Shown: positions 1 through 8,730, counted from the stretch's first letter. The stretch is 23,404 nt of DNA from Shinella sp. (GCA_003248775.1 QFQX01000063.1:1-23404), one strand, 5' to 3'. Numbers and translations: made by a program. Notes: generated from the sequence alone by a model not told the origin.

Positions 1-66
1 CTAGAGGTGCTGTCTGGACAATAGCGATCGAACGCCGGCAGGTGTTCGGTTCTTTGAGGCGGTAGT

Positions 67-1803
67 GTGAAAGAGTTTGCACCGGGCCCGGACAATGAGA
101 TGTCGGGCAGAAACGCAGGGATGGGGGGCAAGAGTGAGCAGGCTGCGACGTTGCAGGCCGCCATGCTCGATGCCGTATCCGATGCGATAGGTGCCGCGCT
201 GATCGTTTATGATCGCAACGACCTGCTCGTCTATACCAGCCGCACCGTCGGCAATTATCTTCCCGTGACCCCACAGGCCACCTGTCCCGGAACCCGTCTG
301 CGGGATTTCCTAGGCGCCGTCTACGATGGCGGCGGACGCGACCTGATGACTGCCGGTGAGGGCGGCGCGGCGACCCGCGAGGAATGGATCGCCGAACAGA
401 TCTCCGTTCACTGGCGGGAGCGCTTCGAGATCCAGCGCCGCGACGCCAGGAAACGCTGGGCGCGCTTTTCCAAGCGCCGCCTCTCCTCCGGCTTCGGCAT
501 CTGCATCATCAGTGATATCTCCGAGCAGAAGAAGCGCGAGGAACAGTGGCGCGCCGATGTCGAACGGGTGCAGTTGACCGAGGAGATCCTCGACAACCTT
601 CCGCATCCGGTCTTCGTGCAGGACCGAAATCTCAGCGTCGTCGCTGTCAACAAGTCGTTCTGCAGCCGAATGGATGCCCGCGCGGAAAGTGTTCTCGGCG
701 GGGCGCTTAACGAGATCTTTACCGGAGACCTCGGTGCAAAGCTCGGCCGCGCCACACGCCACGTTCTGGAAACCGGAGCATCGGCCGCAATCCTGACGGA
801 GCTTCCTTCGGATCCTGCCGGTGAGCGGACCGTGGTGCGAAGCCAGCGTGTCGGCAAGCCGGGCCGCTACTTCATCGTCACCAGCTTCGAGGCGGCCTCC
901 AACCAGTTTTTCACTGATACGGTGGGAGGGCCATCTTCCGACAATACAGTCGTGGCTTCATCCGCGTCCTATACCGTGCTGCCCGAAAACGAATGCCTTC
1001 GCTTCGAGGCGGAGGTGGCGAAGCTTGCCGGGCGCAAGGCGCTCATCGTCACCATGGATCTCGATTTCGAGACGAAGAGCCTGAAGACGCTGGAGCGTCT
1101 TGGTATTGACGCCTGCTGTGTGCGCAATGCCACGGAGGAAGACGCCTTTCTCACTGTGGCACGTTCGGTCGGCGTGACGATCGATCTGATGGTGGTCGAC
1201 ACGCAGATGGACGTAAAGTGCCTGGAACTTGCGCTCGAGGAGGGGATCGCCGCGATCACGCTGGATGGTTTCCAGCTGGACACGGAACTGGCCTTCCTCG
1301 TTCTGAACAAGTTGGCGGCAAAGGGCGATGAACCTATCTCTGCTACCGACGACTGGGAAATCACCACCACCGAAGCCGAACCGACGGTGTCGGCTGGCCC
1401 GCCGCCGGAGCGCTCGCTTGTCCTCGTCGCCGAGGACAACGAGATCAACCAGATCGTCTTCTCGCAGATTCTGGAAGGGCTCGGTCATTCCTATCGCATC
1501 GCGCGCGATGGTGCGGAGGCCGTGCGTCTCTGGCAGGAATTGAAGCCGGCCGTCGTCCTGATGGATATCACCCTGCCAGTGATGAACGGCTTCGAAGCCT
1601 GCCGGAACATCCGCGAACTGGCGGAAGGTCCCGCAGACGTGACGCCGATCATCGGTGTGCTGGTGCAGGCTTTCGATCGTGACCGGGAAGAATGCATGGC
1701 GTCGGGCATGAACGATGTCATCCTCAAGCCGCTGAGTCCCGATGCGGTCGATGCGGTTCTGAAGCGGCATGTACCGGCTCTACAGGCCGCGGCCGCCGGC
1801 TGA
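67..1803 (+). CDS. PAS-PAS-receiver signalling protein (no kinase domain)
   Basis: The 578-residue cytoplasmic protein has two PAS-like modules (about residues 30-150 and 165-290), a weak receiver-like fold (about 325-425) and a clear C-terminal receiver domain (about 453-572). The receiver keeps the acidic pocket E456/D457, the phospho-acceptor D500 in LMDITLPVMNG and K554 in ILKP. The usual Thr/Ser after beta-4 appears replaced (PIIGVLVQA). No histidine-kinase dimerisation or ATPase domain is present, so it probably receives phosphate from a kinase encoded elsewhere and senses a signal through PAS. The GTG start is chosen because GAGG lies 7 nt upstream; in-frame ATGs at 100 and 121 have no comparable ribosome site. 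The next gene, 127 bp downstream on the same strand, encodes a GGDEF-EAL protein, which suggests a shared cyclic-di-GMP role (inference). Exact function unknown. Confidence 0.85.
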   Translation: MKEFAPGPDNEMSGRNAGMGGKSEQAATLQAAMLDAVSDAIGAALIVYDRNDLLVYTSRTVGNYLPVTPQATCPGTRLRDFLGAVYDGGGRDLMTAGEGGAATREEWIAEQISVHWRERFEIQRRDARKRWARFSKRRLSSGFGICIISDISEQKKREEQWRADVERVQLTEEILDNLPHPVFVQDRNLSVVAVNKSFCSRMDARAESVLGGALNEIFTGDLGAKLGRATRHVLETGASAAILTELPSDPAGERTVVRSQRVGKPGRYFIVTSFEAASNQFFTDTVGGPSSDNTVVASSASYTVLPENECLRFEAEVAKLAGRKALIVTMDLDFETKSLKTLERLGIDACCVRNATEEDAFLTVARSVGVTIDLMVVDTQMDVKCLELALEEGIAAITLDGFQLDTELAFLVLNKLAAKGDEPISATDDWEITTTEAEPTVSAGPPPERSLVLVAEDNEINQIVFSQILEGLGHSYRIARDGAEAVRLWQELKPAVVLMDITLPVMNGFEACRNIRELAEGPADVTPIIGVLVQAFDRDREECMASGMNDVILKPLSPDAVDAVLKRHVPALQAAAAG

Positions 1804-1930
1804 GAAAACGCTGTCAACCCCCTAAATAATGGACGACAAACTGTAGTCAACCTGCGGGAATAGCTAGAATTTTTTTAATGTTTGGCGCTCATCTTCGGCA
1901 GTGTGAAAGGAACCCTCTCAGGAACAGCCG

Positions 1931-3295
1931 ATGGGCCAAGCCGATAACGCCACGACGCCGCAGCTAGGCCAGAACGAGCTTCAGGCCGTGGCCTATACGG
2001 ACCAGTTGACCGGGCTCGGCAATCGCTATCGCCTGCGTGACAAGGTGCGGCTTCTCGCCTCCGAGCGTGCCGCCGATCCCGCGCCGTTTACGGTCGGCAT
2101 CGTCAATCTGGACGGGTTCAAGCCTATCAACGATTTGTTCGGTTCCGTCGCCGGCGACGAGATTCTTTGCCAGGTGGCGCATCGGTTGAAAGCCTGCGTG
2201 CCCGATGGCGCGACCGTCACGCGTCATGATGGAGATGAATTCGCCATCATCCTGCCGCTGATTTTCGAGCGTATCAGCGCCGAACGAACCGGTCAGATGA
2301 TCAAGGACGTTCTCTCTGCACCCTACGATCTCGGTGATCGCAACGTCCGCCTTTCGGCCTCGCTCGGCTTTGCCGTCTATCCCTTTGCCGGCGCCGATTT
2401 CGAGGAGCTGATGAAGAGTGCCGAAACGGCGCTTTATCGCTCCAAGCGCCGCGGCCGCGGCCAGATCACCGTCTACTCGCGGGAAATCGCCCAGGAGATG
2501 AAGCGCGCCACGCAGCTCGAACAGGCGCTGCGCAATGCCATCATCGCCGATACCGTCGACGTGCATTTCCAGCCGATCGTCCGCCTCACAGATAATCGCG
2601 TCGTGGGCTTCGAAGCTTTGGCTCGCTGGAACGATGCCGATCTCGGCTTCGTCTCGCCCGCCGTCTTCGTGCCGCTTGCGGAAGAACGCGGCTTTATCGA
2701 CACGCTATCAGAAACCCTTTTGCGCAAGGCGGCGGAAGCAACGCTCGCCTGGCCGCGCGAACTCTTCCTGTCGTTCAATCTCTCCTCGGCTCAGCTTATG
2801 GATCCGCGGACCACGCTGAACACTCTGTCGATCCTGAACAGCGTCGGTTTCGATCCTCGGCGGCTGGAACTGGAAATCACCGAAACGGCCGTCATGGGTT
2901 GCGCCGATACCGCGCATCGCATCTTCAGCGAACTGCGCGATTTCGGCATCAAGATTTCGCTCGACGATTTCGGCACGGGCCAGTCGAGCCTTGGCCGACT
3001 GCGTGACTTCACCTTCGACAAGGTCAAGATCGACCGGGCCTTCGTGTCTGCCATCACCACGGACCGCACCTCGGAACACATCATCAAGGCCATCGTTACC
3101 ATGTGCGAGGGGCTCGATCTCGAAGTGGTCGCCGAGGGCATCGAGACGGCGGCCGAAGCAGACAGGCTGCGGGCACTCGGCTGTGGCATGGGGCAGGGCT
3201 ATTTCTTCGGCAAACCCGCCGATGCGGCTGCGACCCTGCGTTATCTCAGCGAACATCATCACGAATTCGCGCTGGTTGACCGGGCTTCCTCCTGA
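1931..3295 (+). CDS. GGDEF-EAL cyclic-di-GMP protein, probably a phosphodiesterase
   Basis: The 454-residue protein has no N-terminal membrane segment or sensor domain. A GGDEF domain spans about residues 20-185 and an EAL domain about 190-445. The GGDEF signature reads DGDEF (100-104), with Asp in place of the first Gly, and no RxxD inhibitory site sits ahead of it, so cyclase activity is doubtful. The EAL half keeps the residues expected for catalysis: EAL (228-230), the ELEITET Glu pair, DDFGTG (345-350), the Lys of KIDRAF, VAEGIE and GQGYFF. It therefore most likely hydrolyses c-di-GMP, perhaps with the GGDEF half binding GTP as a regulator. AGGA sits 7 nt before the ATG. It lies just downstream of the PAS-receiver gene, which may control it (inference). 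Confidence 0.92.
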   Translation: MGQADNATTPQLGQNELQAVAYTDQLTGLGNRYRLRDKVRLLASERAADPAPFTVGIVNLDGFKPINDLFGSVAGDEILCQVAHRLKACVPDGATVTRHDGDEFAIILPLIFERISAERTGQMIKDVLSAPYDLGDRNVRLSASLGFAVYPFAGADFEELMKSAETALYRSKRRGRGQITVYSREIAQEMKRATQLEQALRNAIIADTVDVHFQPIVRLTDNRVVGFEALARWNDADLGFVSPAVFVPLAEERGFIDTLSETLLRKAAEATLAWPRELFLSFNLSSAQLMDPRTTLNTLSILNSVGFDPRRLELEITETAVMGCADTAHRIFSELRDFGIKISLDDFGTGQSSLGRLRDFTFDKVKIDRAFVSAITTDRTSEHIIKAIVTMCEGLDLEVVAEGIETAAEADRLRALGCGMGQGYFFGKPADAAATLRYLSEHHHEFALVDRASS

Positions 3296-3305
3296 AACGT
3301 TTCAG
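3292..3305. other. Perfect 14-bp palindrome CTGAAACGTTTCAG
   Basis: A perfect inverted repeat with a central CG overlaps the stop codon of the GGDEF-EAL gene, just before the 3' end of the convergent lysR gene. Its shape resembles LacI/GalR-type operators, but its place between two 3' ends argues against a promoter role. Possibly chance. Confidence 0.4.
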
Positions 3306-3347
3306 CGGCAATAGACCGGAATTCCACGAGACGCTTGAAGCTGTCGT

Positions 3348-4271
3348 TCACCCGGCGCGAACGACGCCTTCACCTTCGGCCAACAACCAGTCCCGCACTC
3401 TGGCTGCAGAGGCATTGAGTTCCCGCGAGCGCGGCCACACCACGTAGAAAGCCTCTCCGGTCACCAGCGCATGCCGGCCGACCTGCACCAGTTGGCCGGA
3501 GCGCACCTGTCCCTCGATCAGATGGTTCCAGCCGAGCGCGATACCTTCCCCGGCCAGCACAGCCTGGATCACCAGAACATAATCGTTGATCGCCAGCCGC
3601 CGCCCTTTCGGGGCATAGTCGATGCCGGCGCTCGCAAACCATTCCGGCCAGTTGCAGGCTTGCCGCACCGGCTCTTCGAGCCAGATCAGCCGGTGGCGCG
3701 TCAGGTCTTCGGGGCTTTCCGCCGGGCCGTTCTGCTCGATGAAGGCGGGGCTTGCGACGGCCGTGACGATCTCCGGCGCAAGCAGGGCGGCATGGTAGCG
3801 CGGCCAGTCCTTCGGATCGCCGCCACGCACGCCAAGCGGAATGGCCTCCTCCTCCAGATCGAGGTCGCGCACGCTGGTCTGGATGCGCAGGTCGATATCG
3901 GGCAGGTCTTCCCGAAGTCGCGCCAGCCGCGGCAGCATCCACATCGAGGCGAAGGCGGTGGAGGCGGCGAGCGTCACGTTCACCTCGCGGCTCTTGGCGC
4001 GGATGTCCTCGGCCGAACGTTCGATCCGTGAAAGACCGGCAAGGACATCGGCATGAAAGCGCTCGCCGGCCTCCGTCAGCCGTGCGGAACGATGCATGCG
4101 CTGGAACAGGGCGACGCCCAGCTGTTCCTCGAGCGTACGCACCGCATAGGAAACGGCGGCCTGGGACATGCCCAGTTCCTCCGCGGCACGGGTGAAGTTC
4201 TCATGCCGGCCCGCGGCCTCGAAGACCACGAGCGAGTTGGCGGACGGCAGCAGGCGGCGAAATTGACTCAT
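3348..4271 (-). CDS. LysR-family transcriptional regulator (GcvA-like)
   Basis: A 307-residue regulator of standard LysR length. The N-terminal winged helix-turn-helix is clear (residues about 10-65: FEAAGRHENFTRAAEELGMS followed by QAAVSYAVRTLEEQLG), and a substrate-binding domain fills about 90-295. The N-terminus aligns with GcvA-type regulators, which supports this ATG even though no strong ribosome site precedes it. The gene is transcribed away from the mttB-like gene across a 91-bp gap, the classic arrangement for a LysR protein controlling its divergent neighbour. A palindrome with the LysR T-N11-A pattern sits over its own start codon. The inducer is unknown; a methylated amine or betaine would fit the neighbour (inference). 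Confidence 0.92.
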   Translation of the reverse strand: MSQFRRLLPSANSLVVFEAAGRHENFTRAAEELGMSQAAVSYAVRTLEEQLGVALFQRMHRSARLTEAGERFHADVLAGLSRIERSAEDIRAKSREVNVTLAASTAFASMWMLPRLARLREDLPDIDLRIQTSVRDLDLEEEAIPLGVRGGDPKDWPRYHAALLAPEIVTAVASPAFIEQNGPAESPEDLTRHRLIWLEEPVRQACNWPEWFASAGIDYAPKGRRLAINDYVLVIQAVLAGEGIALGWNHLIEGQVRSGQLVQVGRHALVTGEAFYVVWPRSRELNASAARVRDWLLAEGEGVVRAG

Positions 4272-4284
4272 AAGTTGAGCTTAT
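4270..4284. promoter_or_regulatory. Candidate LysR operator (T-N11-A) over the lysR start codon
   Basis: ATAAG-TTGAG-CTTAT is a perfect 5-bp inverted repeat with T4271 and A4283 separated by 11 bases, as in LysR boxes. It covers the start codon of the divergent regulator, so binding would be expected to repress lysR itself. It is the clearest such site in the 91-bp gap. Confidence 0.45.
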
Positions 4285-4362
4285 CGCAAGTCGCGGTTTT
4301 TTCCAGCATCACAATGGCTTTGATCGCCGCTAGCCTTCGCTCCAACAAGAGGGAGAACGGTC

Positions 4363-5916
4363 ATGACGGGTGATACACAGGAACTGGATCGCAGGGAGCG
4401 CCGCACGCGTGGCAACAGGCTGGCGCGGCGGGAAGGCGGCGGTACTCCATCGCTGAAGGTGCCGTTCATCCGGCGCAACATTCCGACCTATGACATTCTC
4501 TCGGAGGAGAACCTGGCCCGCATCGAGCAGACGGCGGATCGTATCCTCGCCGAGGTCGGCATCGAGTTCTGCGACGATCCGGTCGCGCTCGATCACTGGA
4601 AGCGGGCAGGGGCGGAGATCGATGGCGTTCGCGTCCGCTTCGAGCCGGGCATGCTGCGGGAGGTCGTGTCGACGGCACCGGCAACCTTTACCCAGCATGC
4701 GCGCAATCCGGCAAACAACGTCGAGATCGGCGGTAGCAACGTCGTCTTCTCGCCGGCCTATGGCTCGCCCTTCGTCATGGATCTGGACAATGGCCGCCGC
4801 TACGGCACGATCGAGGATTTCCGCAACCTCATCAAGCTCGGCCAGTCCAGCCCGTGGCTACACCATTCCGGCGGCACCATCTGCGAACCCGTCGACCTGC
4901 CGGTCAACAAGCGGCATCTGGAGATGGTCTACAGCCATATCAAATATTCCGACCGCGCCTTCATGGGCTCCGTGACGGCGGAAGAGCGGGCGGAAGAATC
5001 GATCGAGATGGCGCGCATCCTGTTCGGTGCCGATTTCGTCGATCAAAACTGCGTCATCCTCGGCAATGTCAACGTCAACTCGCCGCTCGTCTGGGATGGC
5101 ACCATGACGAAGGCGCTGAGAGCCTATGCCCGCGCCAACCAGGCCGCCGTCATCGTGCCTTTCATTCTCGGCGGTGCCATGGGGCCGGTCACCAGCGCCG
5201 GCGCCATCGCCCAGTCCTATGCCGAAACGCTGGCGGGCTGCGCGCTGACCCAGCTGGAGCGCAAGGGCGCGCCGGTGATTTTCGGCAACTTCTTATCCTC
5301 CATGTCGTTGCGGTCGGGTTCTCCCACCTTCGGCACGCCGGAGCCGGCAATCGGCTCCATGGTCATCGGCCAGCTTGCCCGCCGGCTGAAACTGCCGCTG
5401 CGCTGTGCGGGAAATTTCTCCAATTCCAAGCTGCCGGATGCGCAGGCCATGCAGGAGGGCGTGATGTCCATGCTGTCGGCGGTCCATTGCGGGGCCAACT
5501 TCATCCTGCACTCGGCCGGCTTCGTCGATGGCCTGCTGTCCATGTCCTATGAGAAGTTCGTCATGGATACGGATTTCTGCGGTGCGCTGCATTCCTACAT
5601 GGCCGGCGTCGTGGTCGATGACAATACGCTCGCGATGGACGCCTTTCTGGAAGTCGGCCCCGGCAGCCATTTTCTTGGCTCTGCCCATACCATGCGCAAT
5701 TACCAGACGGCGTTCTGGGATTCGGCCGTCTCCGACAACGAGCCGTTCGAGAAGTGGGCCGAGGCCGGATCGACCGACATGGCGACCCGCGCAAACAAGC
5801 AGTGGAAGAAGACGCTTGCCGAATATCAAGCGCCGCCTCTGGACCTCGCCATTGACGAAGCACTGCGCGACTATGTTGAACGGAACATGCGCGCCAAACC
5901 CGACGCTTGGTATTGA
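4363..5916 (+). CDS. MttB-family (COG5598) methyltransferase, non-pyrrolysine type
   Basis: The 517-residue protein matches the trimethylamine methyltransferase family across its length; recognisable blocks include FSPAYGSPFVMDLDNGRRYG, NVNVNSPLVWDGTM and the C-terminal half with EVGPGSHFLGSAHT. It reads through with no in-frame amber codon, so it belongs to the group lacking pyrrolysine, whose characterised member MtgB demethylates glycine betaine to a corrinoid protein. Its substrate is probably a quaternary amine or betaine (inference). AGAGGGAG precedes the ATG at good spacing. No corrinoid protein gene is in the window. A decayed flavin oxidoreductase gene follows after 18 bp, evidently once in the same operon. 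Control by the divergent LysR regulator is likely. Start-proximal residues are basic and look disordered. Confidence 0.88.
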   Translation: MTGDTQELDRRERRTRGNRLARREGGGTPSLKVPFIRRNIPTYDILSEENLARIEQTADRILAEVGIEFCDDPVALDHWKRAGAEIDGVRVRFEPGMLREVVSTAPATFTQHARNPANNVEIGGSNVVFSPAYGSPFVMDLDNGRRYGTIEDFRNLIKLGQSSPWLHHSGGTICEPVDLPVNKRHLEMVYSHIKYSDRAFMGSVTAEERAEESIEMARILFGADFVDQNCVILGNVNVNSPLVWDGTMTKALRAYARANQAAVIVPFILGGAMGPVTSAGAIAQSYAETLAGCALTQLERKGAPVIFGNFLSSMSLRSGSPTFGTPEPAIGSMVIGQLARRLKLPLRCAGNFSNSKLPDAQAMQEGVMSMLSAVHCGANFILHSAGFVDGLLSMSYEKFVMDTDFCGALHSYMAGVVVDDNTLAMDAFLEVGPGSHFLGSAHTMRNYQTAFWDSAVSDNEPFEKWAEAGSTDMATRANKQWKKTLAEYQAPPLDLAIDEALRDYVERNMRAKPDAWY

Positions 5917-5934
5917 AGCTGGACAGACACCAAC

Positions 5935-6941
5935 ATGGAATTGCCGAAGGACCCGTTGCCTCAGCCCTTCCAGCTCAAGCATCTGCCCCTCAAGAACCGC
6001 ATCATGTCGATGCTCATGAGCCGGCCTGTTAGGATGCATGCATGCCGTGCGAGCGCTACCGCCTTTATCACGTCGAAAAGGCGAAGGGCGGCATCGCGCT
6101 GACCATGACGGCGGGTTCGGCAAGCGTCAGCCGGGACTCCCCTCCGGCCTTCGGCAACCTGCTGGCCAGGAAGAATGAGATGGTGCCGCACCTGAAGCGG
6201 CTGGCGGATGACTGTCATGGCTACGGGACGGCGGTGATGGCTGACCCGTCTCGGCCGTCGCACCAACTGGAACAAGGGCGACTGGCTGCCGGTTCTCTCG
6301 CCGTCGCCGATCCGCGAAACCGCCCACCGGCATTTTCAGAAAGAGAACGAAGATTGGGATATCGAACGCATCATTGAAGATTACGCCTCCGCCGCGCAGA
6401 GAATGCAGGCGGCCGGTCTCGACGGCATCGAATTCGAGGCCTGCGGCCTCTCATCGGGCATCAGGGAATGAGCGCTGCGGAAGTGATCACCAATGCTGGC
6501 GTAGAGCTGGAACTCGTCTCCCCGGAACGCTTCTTCGCACCGGAAATGGGTGGTATGAACCATGTGCCCTATGCCAAGACCTTTGCCGAGAAGAGCGTGC
6601 GCGTAACGATCAATACGTGGCTCGCTTCGGTCCGCCGGGACGGCAATAGCCTCGTCGCCACGCTCGGCTCGGATTTTTCGCCGGTCACCGTGGAGCGTCG
6701 TGTGGCCCAGGTGGTGGTCGAGCATGGCACCATGGCGAACGCGGATCTCTATCTGGAGCTCAAGCCTCTCTCGCCCCATCGCGGCGCGGTCGACTATCCG
6801 GTGCTCATCGCCCGGCAATCGCCGCTGCCGGTGAAGGACGAAAGTGCCGCCTTCGATCTCAGTTCCATCGGCGACGCCATCGAGAGCCGCAATATTCATG
6901 CGGCGATCTATGATGCGCTGCGCTATTGTAGCCTTCTTTAG
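5935..6941 (+). pseudogene. Broken NADH:flavin oxidoreductase / FAD demethylase gene
   Basis: Pieces in different frames match, in order, one dimethylamine/N-methylproline dehydrogenase-type flavoprotein. The start at 5935 gives MELPKDPLPQPFQLKHLPLK; a one-base loss near 6015 shifts the frame. The restored frame carries a TAG at 6030-6032, then MPCERYRLYHVEKAKGG (6042 onward). A second shift near 6240 leads to LTRLGRRTNWNKGDWLP and continues to about 6450. There the text jumps to GHQGMSAAEVI, which belongs to the C-terminal NAD/FAD-binding part, so roughly 300 codons (estimate) are missing. The C-terminal part then runs to the stop at 6939-6941. Intact relatives are about 680 residues. It follows the mttB-like gene by 18 bp. 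It cannot make a working enzyme. Confidence 0.9.
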
Positions 6942-7075
6942 GGTATAATCCGACCGGAGTGAAACGAGGATCGACAAGATTATGCTTCAAGAAAAAGATC
7001 TTGGAGTGCCGATCTCATTCAATCAGAGCGGCGCTCCAACAGCGTGAGGTCACGCGGCCTCTGAGGGAGAGCGGC

Positions 7076-8131
7076 ATGGAAGGCGGGTTTCGCGGATCTG
7101 AAAGGGCTGCCGGGGATTGCTCCGGCGGAAAATCCGATGCGGTGATCCGTCTGGAAGCGCTGATGGCGCAGGAGCCGGCCGCCATGGCGGTGGCGGTTCA
7201 TGAAAACGGCGTGTTGACGGGGATCGCTTCCCCGGCCGCCGCCGGGCTGTCGCTCGACGCGTCCTCTCCGATGCGCAGTGCCAGCAATACCAAGACCTTC
7301 GTTGCCGCGACCGTTCTTTCGATGTGGGAGGCCGGCGAACTCGATCTGGACGATCCGGTCGGCGCAAGGGCAAGTGCGCCGATTGCCGATATTCTCCGTG
7401 GCGGCGGCTACGATCTCGACCGCATCACCATCCGCCATCTGCTCAACCATTCCGCAGGCCTGCACGACCACGCCGACGACAGCTTCCTCGACCTGATCCT
7501 TGAGGAGCCTGACAGGCGCTGGACCCGCGAGGAGCAGGCGCTGCTCTGCATGACGAGAGGTGGACCAGACACCCCGGCCGGAACGCGGTACCGCTATTCG
7601 GATACCGGCTACATCGTGCTGGGCGATATCATCGAGACCCGGCTCGGCCAGCCGCTTGCCTCGGTGGTTCGTCAGCGCATGGACTTCGATGGTCTCGGAC
7701 TGTCCTCGACATGGTGGGAGGCGATGGAGCCGGCCCCGGATGGCGTATTGCTTGAAGGAAGGCAGTTCTTCCGCAAGAGGGATGTGTTCCACTTCGATCC
7801 GACGATGGACCTTTACGGCGGCGGCGGTCTCGTCATGTCTGCCGCCGATCTGGCGAAAGCCATGGCTGCGATCTTCGAAGGGCGCGTGTTCCGCCGTGAG
7901 GGGACGCTTTCGGAAATGCTGAAGCCCGGTTCGCATGAAGGGGGAGCCGATTACCGGCTGGGCGTCTTCGCCAGTGGCGAAGGCGAAAGACGTTTTTTCT
8001 GGCACATCGGCTTCTGGGGTTCGGCCGCCTATTATCAGCCGGAGCGGCGGCTTTCCGTGGCTGGTTATACCTCGCGCCGCGACGACCGCTCGCGCCTGAT
8101 GCAGCTCATTGAAACTGGGATGATGGGTTAG
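7076..8131 (+). CDS. Serine hydrolase of the beta-lactamase / class C family
   Basis: The 351-residue protein carries the three active-site motifs of penicillin-binding-protein-like hydrolases: SxxK as SNTK (residues 70-73), Y-S-D at 174-176 followed by TGY, and HIG at 310-312. FVAATVLSMWEAGELDLDDPV and RHLLNHSAGLHDH are typical of this family, which includes esterases and D-aminopeptidases. There is no signal peptide, so it is probably cytoplasmic. The ATG at 7076 is preferred because GGGAG lies just upstream; the frame stays open to a GTG at 6959, but those residues look unlike the family and have no ribosome site. TATAAT at 6944-6949 could be a -10 element, although no -35 sits at proper distance. 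Substrate unknown. It follows the oxidoreductase pseudogene. Confidence 0.85.
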   Translation: MEGGFRGSERAAGDCSGGKSDAVIRLEALMAQEPAAMAVAVHENGVLTGIASPAAAGLSLDASSPMRSASNTKTFVAATVLSMWEAGELDLDDPVGARASAPIADILRGGGYDLDRITIRHLLNHSAGLHDHADDSFLDLILEEPDRRWTREEQALLCMTRGGPDTPAGTRYRYSDTGYIVLGDIIETRLGQPLASVVRQRMDFDGLGLSSTWWEAMEPAPDGVLLEGRQFFRKRDVFHFDPTMDLYGGGGLVMSAADLAKAMAAIFEGRVFRREGTLSEMLKPGSHEGGADYRLGVFASGEGERRFFWHIGFWGSAAYYQPERRLSVAGYTSRRDDRSRLMQLIETGMMG

Positions 8132-8148
8132 AACCCGAACACGCATGA

Positions 8149-8177
8149 GAAAGGCGGCGCCATCGGCGCCGCCTTTC
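8149..8177. terminator. Bidirectional rho-independent terminator
   Basis: A perfect 13-bp stem, GAAAGGCGGCGCC with its complement, closes a 3-nt ATC loop. The ends are A-rich on one side and T-rich on the other, so it can end both the hydrolase gene and the convergent PRC-barrel gene. Confidence 0.85.
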
Positions 8178-8205
8178 AGTCGTTTCGCACGTATCTCGTT
8201 CCGGG

Positions 8206-8730
8206 TTACTGATTAACCGTCGACGAGGTGGTGGTGCTGTCGAGGGACTTGAATTCCGGCGCGGCCTTCAGGCTTTCCGCGGTTTCGGTCGTCGTCAGGC
8301 GCACCTCGTTCTTGGCCGTGTCGTGGGTGACTGTGATCTTGTCCATCGGCACGGCGACATCCTTTTCGCCCACGCCGAGGAAGCCGCCGACCCCGATCAC
8401 GGCTGCAACGATGCCGCCTTTTTCCTCGATGATCAGGTCATTGATGTCGCCGATGGCTTCATCGCCAGAGGTGCGAACCGACTGTCCGATGAAATCATTG
8501 GCGCTGATCTGCGTGGTGCTTTGCTGCGTCAGATATCCGCCCGTGACTGCAGCGTTGCTGTCGGACGGCACCATGGCGCCGGTCGACGGCACGGTGGTGC
8601 TTTCAGCCGGAGCGGGCATCGTCGGCGATGCCGGAGCGGGGGTGGTGGCCTCCTGCGCATAGGCAAACGGCGCGATTGCTGTGGAGCCAAGCAGCACGGC
8701 TGCGGCGAAGGTGTTGAGGGTCTTTCTCAT
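8206..8730 (-). CDS. Exported PRC-barrel domain protein
   Basis: The 174-residue protein opens with a signal peptide (basic MRKT, hydrophobic core, cleavage likely after FAYA near residue 25), then a Pro/Ala/Thr/Ser-rich linker (about 26-75), and a PRC-barrel domain (about 83-155) with FIGQSVRTSGDEAIGDINDL and VPMDKI. It should be periplasmic. PRC-barrel proteins of this kind are common in rhizobia and are often linked to stress, but the function is not known. The ATG at 8730 is chosen because the signal peptide begins there; the frame is open further upstream to 8988, but those residues look random. It shares a strong bidirectional terminator with the convergent serine hydrolase gene. Confidence 0.85.
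   Translation of the reverse strand: MRKTLNTFAAAVLLGSTAIAPFAYAQEATTPAPASPTMPAPAESTTVPSTGAMVPSDSNAAVTGGYLTQQSTTQISANDFIGQSVRTSGDEAIGDINDLIIEEKGGIVAAVIGVGGFLGVGEKDVAVPMDKITVTHDTAKNEVRLTTTETAESLKAAPEFKSLDSTTTSSTVNQ

Noticed and set aside
958..1770. Minus-strand open frame of 270 codons
   Set aside because: It is antisense to the receiver half of the PAS protein; no domain is recognisable.
5293..6123. Minus-strand open frame of 276 codons
   Set aside because: It is antisense to the mttB-like gene and the pseudogene; a GC-rich shadow frame.
7019..8146. Minus-strand open frame of 375 codons
   Set aside because: It is antisense to the serine hydrolase with its intact SxxK, YSD and HIG motifs; no family resemblance was seen.
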